From Lacinutrix algicola (GTDB lineage Bacteria > Bacteroidota > Bacteroidia > Flavobacteriales > Flavobacteriaceae): 64,000 bases of DNA. The notes under the pieces were generated by a model that saw nothing but the letters and a program-made list of their open reading frames with translations, did not search any database and was not told the origin of the DNA. Positions 1 to 9,468 of the stretch are shown here, piece by piece (the first letter of the stretch is position 1; every line of letters begins with the position of its first letter). The stretch covers positions 164,128 to 228,127 of the forward strand of contig NZ_LIQH01000021.1 in the NCBI RefSeq assembly GCF_001418085.1. Direction: 5' to 3'. The translations under genes and the position numbers were made by a program.

Positions 1-1119
1 ACCGATTTCGAATATACCGATTCTAGAAGTATTCCTGGAGTTGCTTTAAGTTATAGAGGCGAGAAGTTTTCAAGTCGTTTTAAGTTAAGCTACAATATGC
101 GTACACTTAAAAATCAAGATTTATTAAGACCCGAGTTTAATGTAGAACGCGATTTTAATAACATGCAAATTAGCTCTTATGTAAACTATCGTTTCAGTCC
201 GAAATCTTCAATTTATGCGAACTATAGATTAAGTAATGATCCGCCAGCATTAAAACAATTGCAAGCATTTACAGATGTTTCTAATCCGTTAAATACTATT
301 GTGGGTAATTCAAATTTAGAGCCTGCAAAGAGCCATAGCGTATATATTGGTTATAATGGTTTCGATTGGCAAAAGAAAACTGGTTTGTATGTAAATGCAA
401 ATGCAGAAATAACAAATAATCAAGTAATCTCTAAAACGACAGTAGATGCAGAAACATTAAAAAGAATCACTACTTATGAAAATGTAGATGGGAACTATAA
501 TGTAGGATTATATGGTCGTTATAGTAAAGATTTTAAGTTAGACTCTATTAGAAAAATAAAATTTAAAGCAGGTGCTTGGACTAATTTATCGAAAAATATA
601 AATTTTAATAATGATGTGCAGTATGCTAGTAATGTAACTTCAGTTACACCAAATATTGGTGTTGATTTTATTTGGGATAAAGTTTTAGAATTTAAACCAT
701 ACTACAGAATTACTTTTACTAAAAATAAATACGATATCGAGGCTTTCGAAGATAGAAACTTTACAAGTCATGACGCAGGAATTAGAACGGCTACTTTTTT
801 ACCTAAAAAGCTAGAATGGAGAAACGATATTAGCTTTAATTATAATCCAAACATCGCAGACAGTTTTCAAAAAACAGCATGGTTCTGGAATTCTACTTTA
901 GCATATTCTGTGTTAAAAGATCAAGGAACTGTAACATTAAAAGTGTACGATTTATTAAATCAAAACACCAATGCTAGGCGCATAGCTACTCAAGATTATA
1001 TTCAAGATTCACAAAGTACAGTGTTAGAGCAGTACTTTATGTTAAGTTTCAGTTGGAAATTTAATAGTTTAGGATCTAAAGGAGAATCTAAAGATAATGG
1101 TATGTACTTTTTTGACTAA
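1..1119 (+). CDS. Outer-membrane beta-barrel protein, C-terminal part (5' end outside window)
   Basis: The reading frame is open from base 1, so the gene starts upstream and only about 372 C-terminal residues are visible. They alternate polar and aromatic residues in short strands, with frequent Tyr/Asn turns, as in the barrel of TonB-receptor-like flavobacterial outer-membrane proteins (OMP beta-barrel family). A typical fragment is NLEPAKSHSVYIGYNGFDWQ, the region just before the last strands. The chain ends in an aromatic-rich stretch with YFMLSFSWKF. The N-terminal carboxypeptidase-like and plug domains would lie outside the window. Substrate unknown. An OmpA-like gene follows after 9 bases, so the two are probably co-transcribed. 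Confidence 0.75.
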   Translation, partial: TDFEYTDSRSIPGVALSYRGEKFSSRFKLSYNMRTLKNQDLLRPEFNVERDFNNMQISSYVNYRFSPKSSIYANYRLSNDPPALKQLQAFTDVSNPLNTIVGNSNLEPAKSHSVYIGYNGFDWQKKTGLYVNANAEITNNQVISKTTVDAETLKRITTYENVDGNYNVGLYGRYSKDFKLDSIRKIKFKAGAWTNLSKNINFNNDVQYASNVTSVTPNIGVDFIWDKVLEFKPYYRITFTKNKYDIEAFEDRNFTSHDAGIRTATFLPKKLEWRNDISFNYNPNIADSFQKTAWFWNSTLAYSVLKDQGTVTLKVYDLLNQNTNARRIATQDYIQDSQSTVLEQYFMLSFSWKFNSLGSKGESKDNGMYFFD

Positions 1120-1128
1120 ATTGCATAC

Positions 1129-1701
1129 ATGAAATTTTATATACTTTTATTGTCGCTATGTTTTACATACATAGGTTTTTCTCAAACCATGCCTAGTAAT
1201 CCTAAAGCAGGAGAATGTTATGTAAGATGTCGCGACAATAATAGTAAATTGCTAGAATGGAAAAAGATTGATTGTGATTTGGTTAATGAAGGGAGTCTGT
1301 TAGAAATAGAAAACCTTAGTAAAGGTGTTTTTAGTGAAAAGGACAGGAAGGTTATAAAAAAGAAACTCGTTAAAATCCTTAAAAAAGGATTTACTGTTGA
1401 GCTCCTCTCTCATTATTATTCTAATAGATCAGATTCTATAAATCAATTAAGATCCATTCAAAATGGAAAAGCTTTATTCAGCTATTTAGATACAGAAGGT
1501 ATAAATACTAAGCAGTTACTAATTTCAGCTTATGGGAACTCTAAACCATTAGAAAACTGTTATAGTCTTAAATGTGCTGATTATTATATTAAAAATACAC
1601 GTATAGAATATAGAGTAGTAAATACTTCTACTAAGGAGAATGTGGTATGGAACTATGATAATGAAAAAAAGATTTGGTGCTATACAGCTAAAGAAAATTA
1701 A
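1129..1701 (+). CDS. OmpA-like domain protein, secreted
   Basis: 190 residues. An N-terminal signal peptide (hydrophobic residues 3-18, ending GFSQ) suggests export. Residues about 95-165 resemble an OmpA/MotB peptidoglycan-binding domain: an N-x-L-R-S-I-x-N-x-K-A helix, then GINTKQLLISAYGNSKP, then a Cys pair flanking an insertion and NTRIEYRV, where the family usually has NRRVE. This suggests a periplasmic protein that ties an outer-membrane barrel to the cell wall. It starts 9 bases after the barrel gene and probably forms one transcript with it. The match is by motif only, and the short N-terminal half is not recognisable. Confidence 0.65.
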   Translation: MKFYILLLSLCFTYIGFSQTMPSNPKAGECYVRCRDNNSKLLEWKKIDCDLVNEGSLLEIENLSKGVFSEKDRKVIKKKLVKILKKGFTVELLSHYYSNRSDSINQLRSIQNGKALFSYLDTEGINTKQLLISAYGNSKPLENCYSLKCADYYIKNTRIEYRVVNTSTKENVVWNYDNEKKIWCYTAKEN

Positions 1702-1708
1702 TTTATTT

Positions 1709-2166
1709 TCACTTACTAATAATAGAATCTAAACCAATAGTTGCACCTTCAAAATATAGATTGTCTTTAAACCTTGGTACAATAGTTTGTTTAATAATTG
1801 TTTTAGCAATTGAATCTGTAATTACTTTTTCAACTCCATAACCAGTAGCAATTGCCATGTCTCTATCGTGATATGAAATCAAGATTAATAATCAATCCAT
1901 TATCCTTTTCTTTTTATGCCAACACCAAGCTTCTGTGCTAAAGTAGTGGCGTGATAGAGAATTTTCTCATTACTAGGAATAGAATCATAATGTAGATACA
2001 AATTTGGTTGGTAGTTAGTTTTTCGTAATTTATTATTTTTTCTGAAAGTTTTTGTTCTTCAGTCGCTGTAATCTTGAACTATAGCATCAGAAATGAACGT
2101 TTTTGATGTATCATTATTACATGAAACAACTAATAGCAAGCAGGTGATAAAATAGAGTTTTTTCAT
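1709..2166 (-). pseudogene. Degraded TPM-domain lipoprotein (third TPM copy)
   Basis: Read on the minus strand from the ATG at 2166, this encodes a lipoprotein-type signal (MKKLYFITCLLLVVSC) and about 35 residues, then hits a stop. The rest of a TPM domain can be followed through several frames: TEEQKLSEKIINYEKLTTNQ, then LAQKLGVGIK, then KEKDNGLIINL, then RDMAIATGYGVEKVITDSIA and RFKDNLYFEGATIGLDSIIS before a stop. These pieces align in order with the intact neighbour at 2190-3071 (WGIGDKEKDNGIFILL, ISTGYGTEHLMTDAIS, KQNDYFGGLNRGADAI). At least three or four frameshifts and internal stops separate them, so the copy is dead. It fills the 488-base gap between the two neighbouring genes. Confidence 0.8.
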
Positions 2167-2189
2167 TTTAAGAAAACTCAAGATAGCGT

Positions 2190-3071
2190 TTACCATCCTC
2201 CTGAAGCACCACCGCCTCCAAAGCCACCTCCACCGAAGCCACCTCCAAAACCGCCACCGCCAGAAGAGCTTCCGCCACCAAAGCCACCTCCAAAACCTCC
2301 AGAGCCGCTTCTGTAACCTCCACGACCAGAATTACTAAGTATAATAGCTTCAAGGATGTCTCGAGTAGTATTGCTTCCACCTCCAAAATTATCAGTGCCA
2401 TTTCCACCGCGACGGTTTTTAGAAATTGATATTAGTATGATAATAAAGACTATAAATAAAAATAAGGCAACGCCAAATGGGAACTCACCACCATCGCTTT
2501 GTCTCGAACCTTTGTATTCGCCTTGCATGACTTCAAAAATAGCATCTGCGCCACGGTTAAGTCCGCCAAAATAATCGTTCTGTTTAAAGTAAGGAATAAT
2601 GTCGCGTTCAATAATACGACGAGAGATTGCATCGGTCATTAAATGTTCTGTACCATAACCAGTGCTTATGCCTATTTTTCTGTCGTTACTTGCTAGTAAT
2701 ATAAAAATACCATTGTCTTTTTCTTTATCTCCAATGCCCCAGTTTTGTGCCCATTGTGCACCTAAATAATTAATGTATTCTCCATTTGTAGATGGAATAA
2801 TAGCAACTACTATTTGAGTTGAGGTGGTGTCAGAATATTTTATAAGCTTATGTTCTAAAGTGCTTTTTTGAGAAGAAGAAAGTAGTCCAGCATAATCGTA
2901 AACACTAGTTTGTCCGCCATTAGCTTTACTTGGTTTTTCTGGAATTTTATATTGTGAAAATGAAAATTGACTGCTTAATAATAAGCCAATTATTAATAAT
3001 ACAAATGATTTTTTTTTTAATTGGAGTAAGTAGTGCTTACTATTTGCTGAATACTGCCTATTTAATTTCAT
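2190..3071 (-). CDS. TPM domain protein with Gly-rich tail
   Basis: 293 residues. A hydrophobic N-terminal segment (about 22-40, ending FSFSQ) is a signal peptide. The TPM (Psb32/YgcG) domain spans about 55-185, with VYDYAGLLSS, KEKDNGIFILLASNDRKIGI and STGYGTEHLMTDAISRRIIE. A membrane helix follows at about 198-217 (FGVALFLFIVFIIILISI), then a Ser/Gly-rich tail of GGGFGGG blocks ending GGASGGW. This is the usual architecture of YgcG-type proteins: a lumenal TPM domain anchored with a glycine tail. Its ATG overlaps the stop of the upstream TPM gene (ATGA), and it is the last intact gene of a minus-strand operon with lemA. The exact role is unknown, perhaps membrane-protein quality control or phosphatase-like. 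Confidence 0.85.
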   Translation of the reverse strand: MKLNRQYSANSKHYLLQLKKKSFVLLIIGLLLSSQFSFSQYKIPEKPSKANGGQTSVYDYAGLLSSSQKSTLEHKLIKYSDTTSTQIVVAIIPSTNGEYINYLGAQWAQNWGIGDKEKDNGIFILLASNDRKIGISTGYGTEHLMTDAISRRIIERDIIPYFKQNDYFGGLNRGADAIFEVMQGEYKGSRQSDGGEFPFGVALFLFIVFIIILISISKNRRGGNGTDNFGGGSNTTRDILEAIILSNSGRGGYRSGSGGFGGGFGGGSSSGGGGFGGGFGGGGFGGGGASGGW

Positions 3072-3508
3072 CCTTTAGAAATGGTATTACTTAATTCATT
3101 TCTATCGTTTTTAGAAATAGGAAAATATTCTTTTAATTGCTGTCCAGCAAGTAAAATACCATCTACTAAGGCTTGTTTATTATTTCCGTTTTTAAGATGG
3201 TTTTGTATAATGTTTTTTGTGTCGTCCCAAAAAGAATCTGGTACTACTGCATTAATGCCTCTGTCTCCATAAATAGCAAAAGCTTTATCTTTTACAGCAA
3301 TATATATTAGTACAGCATTATGTAGCTCTGTATTTTGCATTTTTAAAATAGAAAACACTTCTAAAGCTCGCGTTTCTATATCGGCTTTAGAAGTGTTCTC
3401 AATATGTACTCTAATCTCTCCCGAAGTTTGCTGCTCGGCCTCTCTAATGGCTGCGACAATTTCTTGTTCTTCGATAGTCGTTAAAAATGCTTCAACAGAA
3501 TCTTGCAT
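3068..3508 (-). CDS. TPM domain protein, soluble
   Basis: 146 residues made up almost entirely of one TPM domain: an early EIVAAIREAEQQTSGEIRVHI, then NAVLIYIAVKDKAFAIYGDR and GINAVVPDSFWDD, ending with a helix GILLAGQQLKEYFP. There is no signal peptide or membrane helix, so it is probably cytoplasmic, unlike the exported TPM protein encoded next. It sits 3 bases after lemA and overlaps the next start by 4 bases, giving the lemA-TPM-TPM trio common in Bacteroidota. Molecular function unknown. Confidence 0.85.
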   Translation of the reverse strand: MQDSVEAFLTTIEEQEIVAAIREAEQQTSGEIRVHIENTSKADIETRALEVFSILKMQNTELHNAVLIYIAVKDKAFAIYGDRGINAVVPDSFWDDTKNIIQNHLKNGNNKQALVDGILLAGQQLKEYFPISKNDRNELSNTISKG

Positions 3509-3511
3509 AGT

Positions 3512-4108
3512 TTAAAATTCTACTTTTGGTGCATTTTCACTTCCTGGTGCAGATTTAAATAAAGATAACGCACCTTTATTAATGTAATTAGCTACAAAGC
3601 TTGTTGGGAATTTAGCAATAAAGATGTTATATGCTCCTGCTAAATCATTAAATCTATTACGTTCTACATTTATTCTATTCTCTGTGCTTTCTAATTGACT
3701 TTGCAATTCTAAAAAGCTACGGTCTGCTTTTAGTTCAGGGTAACGTTCTACAGAAACTAATAATCTAGATAGTGCTCCACTAAGACCTTGTTGTGCTTGT
3801 TGAAACTTAGCCATATTTTCTGGAGTAAGTGCGCTTTGGTCAATGTTTATTGTTGGTTTAGTCGCTTCAGCTCTTGCCTTAATAACAGCTTCTAAAGTTT
3901 CTCTTTCATGGTTTGCGTAACCTTTTACAGTTGAAACAAGATTTGGTATTAAATCTGATCTTCTTTGGTAAGAACTCTCAACGTTAGCCCATTGTGCTTT
4001 CGCTAAACCTTCTTTTTCAATAATCTCGTTATTAATTCCTATTCCCCATTTAAAGACTGCGAAAATTATTAATCCAATAACAATTACAGGTATAAGCCAT
4101 TTTTTCAT
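3512..4108 (-). CDS. lemA: LemA family membrane protein
   Basis: 198 residues from the ATG at 4108 (MKKWLIPVIVIG). An in-frame ATG at 4156 would add 16 residues and overlap the MerR gene by 11 bases. I prefer 4108 because LemA proteins usually begin a few residues before their helix. One N-terminal membrane helix is followed by the helical LemA domain: EKEGLAKAQWANVESSYQRR, then DLIPNLVSTVKGYA, and SVERYPELKADRSFLELQSQ (signature NPxL/YPELKA region), ending in NRFNDLAGAYN and FP. LemA proteins are bundle-forming membrane proteins of unclear function that co-occur with TPM proteins, as here. Confidence 0.9.
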   Translation of the reverse strand: MKKWLIPVIVIGLIIFAVFKWGIGINNEIIEKEGLAKAQWANVESSYQRRSDLIPNLVSTVKGYANHERETLEAVIKARAEATKPTINIDQSALTPENMAKFQQAQQGLSGALSRLLVSVERYPELKADRSFLELQSQLESTENRINVERNRFNDLAGAYNIFIAKFPTSFVANYINKGALSLFKSAPGSENAPKVEF

Positions 4109-4145
4109 AGTATTCGGTTTTTTAGTTGAGTCTTCTGGTAGTTGT

Positions 4146-4475
4146 TTATAATTCATTTTTAAGTTTTATAAGTTGTGCTTTAACGCCTTCTAATTTACTA
4201 ATAATTTCAAAATTAGTAAGACTTTTCTGCTTTTCTTCTTTAATATGAACTTTTGCACCTTCTAAGGTAAAGCCGCGTTCTTTTACTAAATGATAAATAA
4301 ATTGAAGATTTTTCACATCCTCTGGAGTAAATTTACGATTGCCTTTTGCGTTTTTTTTAGGCTTTAAAGCTTCGAATTCTTTTTCCCAAAACCTAATTAA
4401 TGAGGTGTTTACTCCAAAAGCTTTAGCGACTTCTCCAATAGCATAATATCGTTTTTCTGGAAGATCTATTAGCAT
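4146..4475 (-). CDS. MerR-family transcriptional regulator
   Basis: 109 residues. An N-terminal winged helix-turn-helix of MerR type (YYAIGEVAKAFGVNTSLIRF, WEKEF, GNRKFTPEDVKNLQFIYHLV) takes up residues 8-75, followed by a short helical C-terminus. There is no metal-binding Cys cluster or effector domain, as in small MerR regulators of Bacteroidota. Its start overlaps the stop of the M23 peptidase gene by one base (TAATG), and its end overlaps the longer possible lemA start, so it is embedded in the M23-MerR-lemA-TPM operon. It may regulate that operon, but no operator is evident. Confidence 0.85.
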   Translation of the reverse strand: MLIDLPEKRYYAIGEVAKAFGVNTSLIRFWEKEFEALKPKKNAKGNRKFTPEDVKNLQFIYHLVKERGFTLEGAKVHIKEEKQKSLTNFEIISKLEGVKAQLIKLKNEL

Positions 4476-5446
4476 TAATCTAAAGATTGGTTTTCTATAG
4501 AAGAACGGTCTAGCAATTTGCTATATTCTTCAGCAGTCAAACTACCATAATAGAAGTTTATAGGATTTATGCGTTTTCCATCTTTAAAAACTTCGTAATG
4601 TAAATGTGGTGCTTCAGAGCGACCTGTACTTCCTACAAAACCTATTAAGTCTCCACGTTTTACTTTTTGGTTTTTTCCAACATTGTATTTGTACATATGC
4701 GCATATAGCGAAACATAACCATAACCATGGTCTATTCTAATATGGTTTCCGTAACCAGAACTATTACTGTCTGCACGTTCCACAACACCATCACCAGCAG
4801 CATAAATAGGTGTGCCTCTTGGAGCAGTAAAGTCCATTCCCCAATGCATTTTTCGAGTTTTATTAAATGGGTCTGTACGCATACCATAACCAGAAGCCAT
4901 TCGTGTTAAGTCTTCATTATTAACAGGTTGAATTGCTGGAATAGTAGCTAGGAATTTTTCTTTTTCTTCGGCTAAAACAGCAATTTCATCTAAAGATTTA
5001 GATTGTACAACTATTCTTTTTTGAAGAATGTCAATACGTTTATTGCTTTCTTTTATTAGTTTAGAGTTGTCAAAACCTTCAAGGGCTTTGTATCTATTAA
5101 CTCCTCCAAAACCTGCTTTTCTTTGTTCTTCAGGAATAGGATTTGCTTCAAAATATAAGCGGTATATATTGTTGTCTCTATCTTCTACATTAGCAAGTAC
5201 AGTTTCGGCTTCAGCCATTTTTTTATTCAATAAATCGAATTGTAATTGCATGTTGCTTAATTCACGTTTTAATGCTTTCTCGTTTGGGGATTCAAAAAAC
5301 TGACTTCCTAAAAAGACAAAGAAAAATGCTAATAAAGCTGAAGAAAATAAAAAAGCTAAAACGTACTTAAAAGTACGACGTTTTTTACGTGTAATTTTGC
5401 GATACGACAAGGTATCAGAATCATAATAATATTTTACCTTACTCAT
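4475..5446 (-). CDS. M23 family metallopeptidase (cell-wall endopeptidase)
   Basis: 323 residues. A basic cytoplasmic N-terminus (RKKRRTFKY) precedes a membrane helix at 28-47, then a coiled-coil at about 55-165 (RELSNMQLQFDLLNKKMAEA), then an M23/LytM domain at about 185-300. The zinc ligands are present: H201 and D205 in HWGMD, and H281 and H283 in HLHYE. It should cut peptide crosslinks in peptidoglycan from the periplasmic side, or act as an activator, though the intact metal site argues for an active enzyme. It is the first gene of the minus-strand M23-MerR-lemA-TPM operon, divergent from alaS. Confidence 0.9.
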   Translation of the reverse strand: MSKVKYYYDSDTLSYRKITRKKRRTFKYVLAFLFSSALLAFFFVFLGSQFFESPNEKALKRELSNMQLQFDLLNKKMAEAETVLANVEDRDNNIYRLYFEANPIPEEQRKAGFGGVNRYKALEGFDNSKLIKESNKRIDILQKRIVVQSKSLDEIAVLAEEKEKFLATIPAIQPVNNEDLTRMASGYGMRTDPFNKTRKMHWGMDFTAPRGTPIYAAGDGVVERADSNSSGYGNHIRIDHGYGYVSLYAHMYKYNVGKNQKVKRGDLIGFVGSTGRSEAPHLHYEVFKDGKRINPINFYYGSLTAEEYSKLLDRSSIENQSLD

Positions 5447-5666
5447 TATGTAAATTATACTATTTTTGCAATGAAATGAAGCTCAAAATCAAGCAACATT
5501 ATTTACAAACGCAAAACAAATATATAAATTGTTTTCTAACGTTAGTAATTAGTTAAAGTAAGATTATTAACAATAGTATATAAAGTACATCATATCAAAA
5601 GTTTAGTGATAACTAAAAAAAGAGGTTTGATGAATTTTAATTGACAATAAAATAATAAATAAACAG

Positions 5667-8282
5667 ATGAAATCTCAAGATATTCGCTCTACATTTTTAA
5701 GTTTTTTCGAAAATAAAAAACATAGCATTGTGCAATCTGCACCAATGGTCTTAAAGGATGACCCAACGTTAATGTTCGTTAACGCTGGAATGGTGCCATT
5801 TAAAGAATACTTTTTAGGAAATGGAGAGCCTAAGAATACACGATTAACAGATAGTCAAAAATGTTTACGTGTATCAGGAAAGCATAACGATTTAGAAGAG
5901 GTTGGTTACGATACGTACCACCACACTTTATTCGAAATGTTAGGTAATTGGTCTTTTGGAGATTACTTTAAAAAAGAAGCAATAGCTTGGGCTTGGGAGT
6001 TGTTAACCGAAGTTTATAAAATTGATAAAGATATTTTATATGTTACTGTTTTTGAAGGTAGCGAGGATGACGATAAGCTTGGTATGGATATGGAAGCTTA
6101 CGATATTTGGAAACAATACATATCTGAAGATCGTATTCTAAAAGGTAATAAAAAAGATAATTTCTGGGAAATGGGAGATCAAGGACCTTGTGGACCTTGT
6201 AGTGAAATCCATGTAGATATTCGTACTCCAGAAGAAAAAGCAAAGGTTGATGGTAAAGATTTAGTAAACCTAGATCATCCTCAAGTTGTAGAGATTTGGA
6301 ATTTGGTATTTATGGAGTTTAACCGAAAAGCTAACGGATCTCTTGAAAACTTACCTAACAAACATATTGATACAGGAATGGGATTCGAGCGTTTATGTAT
6401 GGTAATGCAGGATGTAAAATCTAATTACGATACTGATGTTTTTACACCAATTATTCGTGAAATAGAAACTATTACAGATAAAGAATATAATAAAGACGAA
6501 AAAATAGATATTGCTATTCGTGTTATTAGTGATCATGTTCGTGCAGTTGCATTCTCGATTGCAGATGGACAATTGCCTAGTAATACAGGAGCTGGTTATG
6601 TAATACGTAGAATTTTACGTCGTGCTGTACGTTATGGGTTTACTTTTTTAGACAAAAAAGAGCCATTTATTTACAGGTTAGTAGAGGTGTTAAGTAGTAG
6701 AATGGGAGAGGCTTTCCCAGAGCTGAAATTACAGAAGCAACTTATTGAAAACGTTATTAAAGAGGAAGAAACTTCTTTTTTAAGAACATTAGATCAAGGT
6801 TTATTATTATTGGATCGTATTGTAGAAACAACAAAAGGTAAAGAAGTTTTAGGCGCTAAGGTTTTTGAATTAAAAGATACTTATGGTTTTCCTGAAGATT
6901 TAACCGATTTAATTTTACGTGAAAAAGGATATACTTATAATGTAAGTGAATTTAATGCAGAATTAGAAAAGCAGAAAAGCCGTGGTAGAGAGTCGTCTGC
7001 TTTAAAATCTGACGATTGGACTACTTTAATAGATGATGCAGAACAAGAGTTTATTGGTTACGATGCTTTAGAAGCCAATGTTAAAATTACAAGATATAGA
7101 AAAGTAACCTCTAAAAAAGATGGTGAAATGTATCAATTAGTATTTAGCTTAACACCGTTTTATGCCGAAGGTGGAGGTCAAGTAGGAGATAAAGGGTATT
7201 TGGAAGATGAGCATGGAGATGTTGTTTATATTTTAGATACTAAAAGAGAAAACAATGTGATTATTCATTTTGCGAAAAACTTACCTAAGCATATAAATGA
7301 AACGTTTAAAGCAGTTGTAGATACTAAACAACGTTATAGAACAGAATGTAATCATACTGCAACCCATTTATTACATCAAGGTTTACGAGAGGTTTTAGGA
7401 ACTCACGTTGAGCAAAAAGGTAGTGCTGTACATTCAAAGTATTTACGTTTCGATTTTTCTCATTTTTCTAAAGTAACTGCAGAGCAATTGCAAGAGGTAG
7501 AGAACTTTGTAAACCGTAGAATTGAAGGAAAATTACCATTAGAAGAAAATAGAAATGTGCCAATGGATAAAGCAATTGCAGATGGAGCAATGGCATTGTT
7601 TGGAGAGAAATATGGAGACACAGTGCGTACCATTCGTTACGGGCAATCTATAGAATTGTGTGGTGGAACGCATGTTAAAAATACAAGCGATATTTGGCAT
7701 TTTAAAATAACTAGCGAAGGCGCAGTAGCTTCTGGTATTAGAAGAATTGAAGCTATAACTAGCGATGCTGTTAAAGATTATTATACAGCGAATAGTAAAG
7801 TGTTTTCTGAAATGAAATCACTTTTAAACAACGCAAAGGATCCAAAAGATGCTTTGGTTAAAATTCAAAATGAAAATACTGACTTAAAAAAGCAAATTGA
7901 AGGTTTATTAAGGGATAAAGCAAAAAATATTGTTGGTGATTTAAAGAACGAATTAACCGAAATTAATGGTATTCAGTTTTTAGCTAAAAAATTAGATTTA
8001 GATGCTGGCGGAATTAAAGACGTTTGTTTCGATTTAGGTCAGAATCAAAATAATGTATTCTTACTTTTTGCTACAGAACAAAACGGAAAAGCATTATTGT
8101 CTTGCTATATTTCTAAAGAACTAGTGGCAGATAAAGGTTTAAATGCCGGGACTGTAGTTAGAGAACTTGGTAAGCATATTCAAGGAGGTGGAGGTGGACA
8201 GCCTTTCTTTGCAACTGCTGGTGGAAAAAATCCTGCAGGAATAGAAAAAGCTTTAAGTGAAGCGAAAGGTTATATTGAATAG
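5667..8282 (+). CDS. alaS: Alanine--tRNA ligase
   Basis: 871 residues, full length for AlaRS. The class II catalytic domain opens with [18 protein letters not shown] and contains the motif 2 region ([17 protein letters not shown]) and GMGFERL. The editing domain carries [10 protein letters not shown], the zinc-binding HTATHLLH and CGGTHV. The C-terminal C-Ala domain ends with [17 protein letters not shown]. It charges tRNA-Ala in the cytoplasm. A box TATTTTTG at 5461-5468 on the plus strand matches the TAnnTTTG consensus and would give a leader of about 190 bases. No structured element is clear in the 220-base gap from the divergent M23 gene. The GSCFA gene follows after 20 bases. Confidence 0.98.
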   Translation: MKSQDIRSTFLSFFENKKHSIVQSAPMVLKDDPTLMFVNAGMVPFKEYFLGNGEPKNTRLTDSQKCLRVSGKHNDLEEVGYDTYHHTLFEMLGNWSFGDYFKKEAIAWAWELLTEVYKIDKDILYVTVFEGSEDDDKLGMDMEAYDIWKQYISEDRILKGNKKDNFWEMGDQGPCGPCSEIHVDIRTPEEKAKVDGKDLVNLDHPQVVEIWNLVFMEFNRKANGSLENLPNKHIDTGMGFERLCMVMQDVKSNYDTDVFTPIIREIETITDKEYNKDEKIDIAIRVISDHVRAVAFSIADGQLPSNTGAGYVIRRILRRAVRYGFTFLDKKEPFIYRLVEVLSSRMGEAFPELKLQKQLIENVIKEEETSFLRTLDQGLLLLDRIVETTKGKEVLGAKVFELKDTYGFPEDLTDLILREKGYTYNVSEFNAELEKQKSRGRESSALKSDDWTTLIDDAEQEFIGYDALEANVKITRYRKVTSKKDGEMYQLVFSLTPFYAEGGGQVGDKGYLEDEHGDVVYILDTKRENNVIIHFAKNLPKHINETFKAVVDTKQRYRTECNHTATHLLHQGLREVLGTHVEQKGSAVHSKYLRFDFSHFSKVTAEQLQEVENFVNRRIEGKLPLEENRNVPMDKAIADGAMALFGEKYGDTVRTIRYGQSIELCGGTHVKNTSDIWHFKITSEGAVASGIRRIEAITSDAVKDYYTANSKVFSEMKSLLNNAKDPKDALVKIQNENTDLKKQIEGLLRDKAKNIVGDLKNELTEINGIQFLAKKLDLDAGGIKDVCFDLGQNQNNVFLLFATEQNGKALLSCYISKELVADKGLNAGTVVRELGKHIQGGGGGQPFFATAGGKNPAGIEKALSEAKGYIE

Positions 8283-8302
8283 AAACTTAATATAAAAACT
8301 AA

Positions 8303-9247
8303 TTGAAATTACAAACACATATAAAACTCAAAAAGCAAGAGCGTAGTCTTATCGATTATAATGCTAAGCTCTTGCTTTTGGGTTCGTGTTTTTCAGAAAA
8401 TATTGGCAACAAATTCGAGTATTTCAAATTTCAAAGCATCTCTAATCCTTTCGGAATATTATTTCATCCTAAAGCAATAGAGAATTTAGTTTTAAGAGCT
8501 ATTCAGCAAACGGAATATGTAGAAAGTGATGTTTTTTTTCATAACGAGCAATGGCATTGTTTCGATGCGCATTCACAACATAGTAATGTTTCAAAAGAAA
8601 AAATATTATCCGATTTAAATACTCAAATTCAATTAACAAATCAGCAAATATTAGAGTCAACACACATTATAATAACACTTGGTACATCTTGGGTTTATAA
8701 ATTAGTTGAAAGCGATAAGATAGTTGCTAATTGTCATAAAGTACCTCAAAAAGAGTTTCGTAAGATTTTATTGTCTACAGAAGAAATAAAGCAAAGTTTA
8801 CAATCTATTATTGAGGCTATTCAATCTGTAAATAAAAACGCATCTATTGTATTTACAGTATCTCCTGTAAGGCATATAAAAGATGGTTTTGTAGAGAATA
8901 CGCTTAGTAAGTCGCATTTAATTTCTGCTATTCATCAAGTAACAAATAGCCAAGTATCTTATTTCCCTTCTTTTGAAATAATGTTGGACGAACTTCGTGA
9001 TTATCGTTTTTATAAAAGCGACATGTTACATCCTAATGAGACTGCTGTAGAATATATATGGCAAAAGTTTCAACACGTTTGGATCGCTTCAGACGCACTT
9101 AAAACAATGGGAGATGTTGATGTTATTCAAAAAGGATTGCAGCACAAGCCGTTTAATGAGAATTCCGAAGCCCATAAAAAATTTCTTTTACAACTTGAAA
9201 AAAAGAAATTGAAAATAGAATCAACTGTTAAGTGTTTGAGGTTTTAA
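8303..9247 (+). CDS. GSCFA domain protein
   Basis: 314 residues from a TTG start; no ATG fits, and the start gives the family-typical N-terminus MKLQTHIKLKK. The name-giving motif GSCF is at residues 27-30 (LLLLGSCFSENIG), and IITLGTSWVY, FTVSPVRHIKDG and DMLHPNETAVEYIW follow. This matches an SGNH-hydrolase-like fold, with Ser in GSCF and the Asp/His of DMLHP as probable catalytic residues. The substrate is unknown. It lies 20 bases after alaS and is followed by a strong hairpin terminator, so alaS and this gene probably form one transcript, a pairing often seen in Bacteroidota. Confidence 0.88.
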   Translation: MKLQTHIKLKKQERSLIDYNAKLLLLGSCFSENIGNKFEYFKFQSISNPFGILFHPKAIENLVLRAIQQTEYVESDVFFHNEQWHCFDAHSQHSNVSKEKILSDLNTQIQLTNQQILESTHIIITLGTSWVYKLVESDKIVANCHKVPQKEFRKILLSTEEIKQSLQSIIEAIQSVNKNASIVFTVSPVRHIKDGFVENTLSKSHLISAIHQVTNSQVSYFPSFEIMLDELRDYRFYKSDMLHPNETAVEYIWQKFQHVWIASDALKTMGDVDVIQKGLQHKPFNENSEAHKKFLLQLEKKKLKIESTVKCLRF

Positions 9248-9387
9248 ACATCTCAATTACAGTGCTGTAGTAGTATAAGGACTACAATTAATGATTTTAA
9301 CGTTTTTACATTTCGTTTTAACGAAAAAATAATTGAACCTATTAATTTAAAATTAAATTCACATGCTATTAATCATTAATTTGTTAA

Positions 9388-9439
9388 AACATCAATTACT
9401 TTATTAAGTCAATCTCTTAATGTAATTGGTGTTTTTTTT
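9388..9439 (+). terminator. Rho-independent terminator after the GSCFA gene
   Basis: A 12-bp stem AACATCAATTAC / GTAATTGGTGTT (one G-T pair), with a 22-base loop, is followed by a run of T at 9432-9439. It ends the alaS-GSCFA transcript. The bases from 9248 to 9387 hold only a short TTTCGTT-TT-AACGAAA hairpin and nothing else I can name. Confidence 0.75.
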
Positions 9440-9468
9440 ATGCCTTATTTTTTACTTATCTTAGATAT

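Noticed and set aside
2168..2407. An open frame opposite in phase to the Gly-rich tail of the TPM protein, giving a Leu/Val/Glu-rich peptide
   Set aside because: It is the shifted reading of the GGx repeats; low complexity, no start context, no family likeness.
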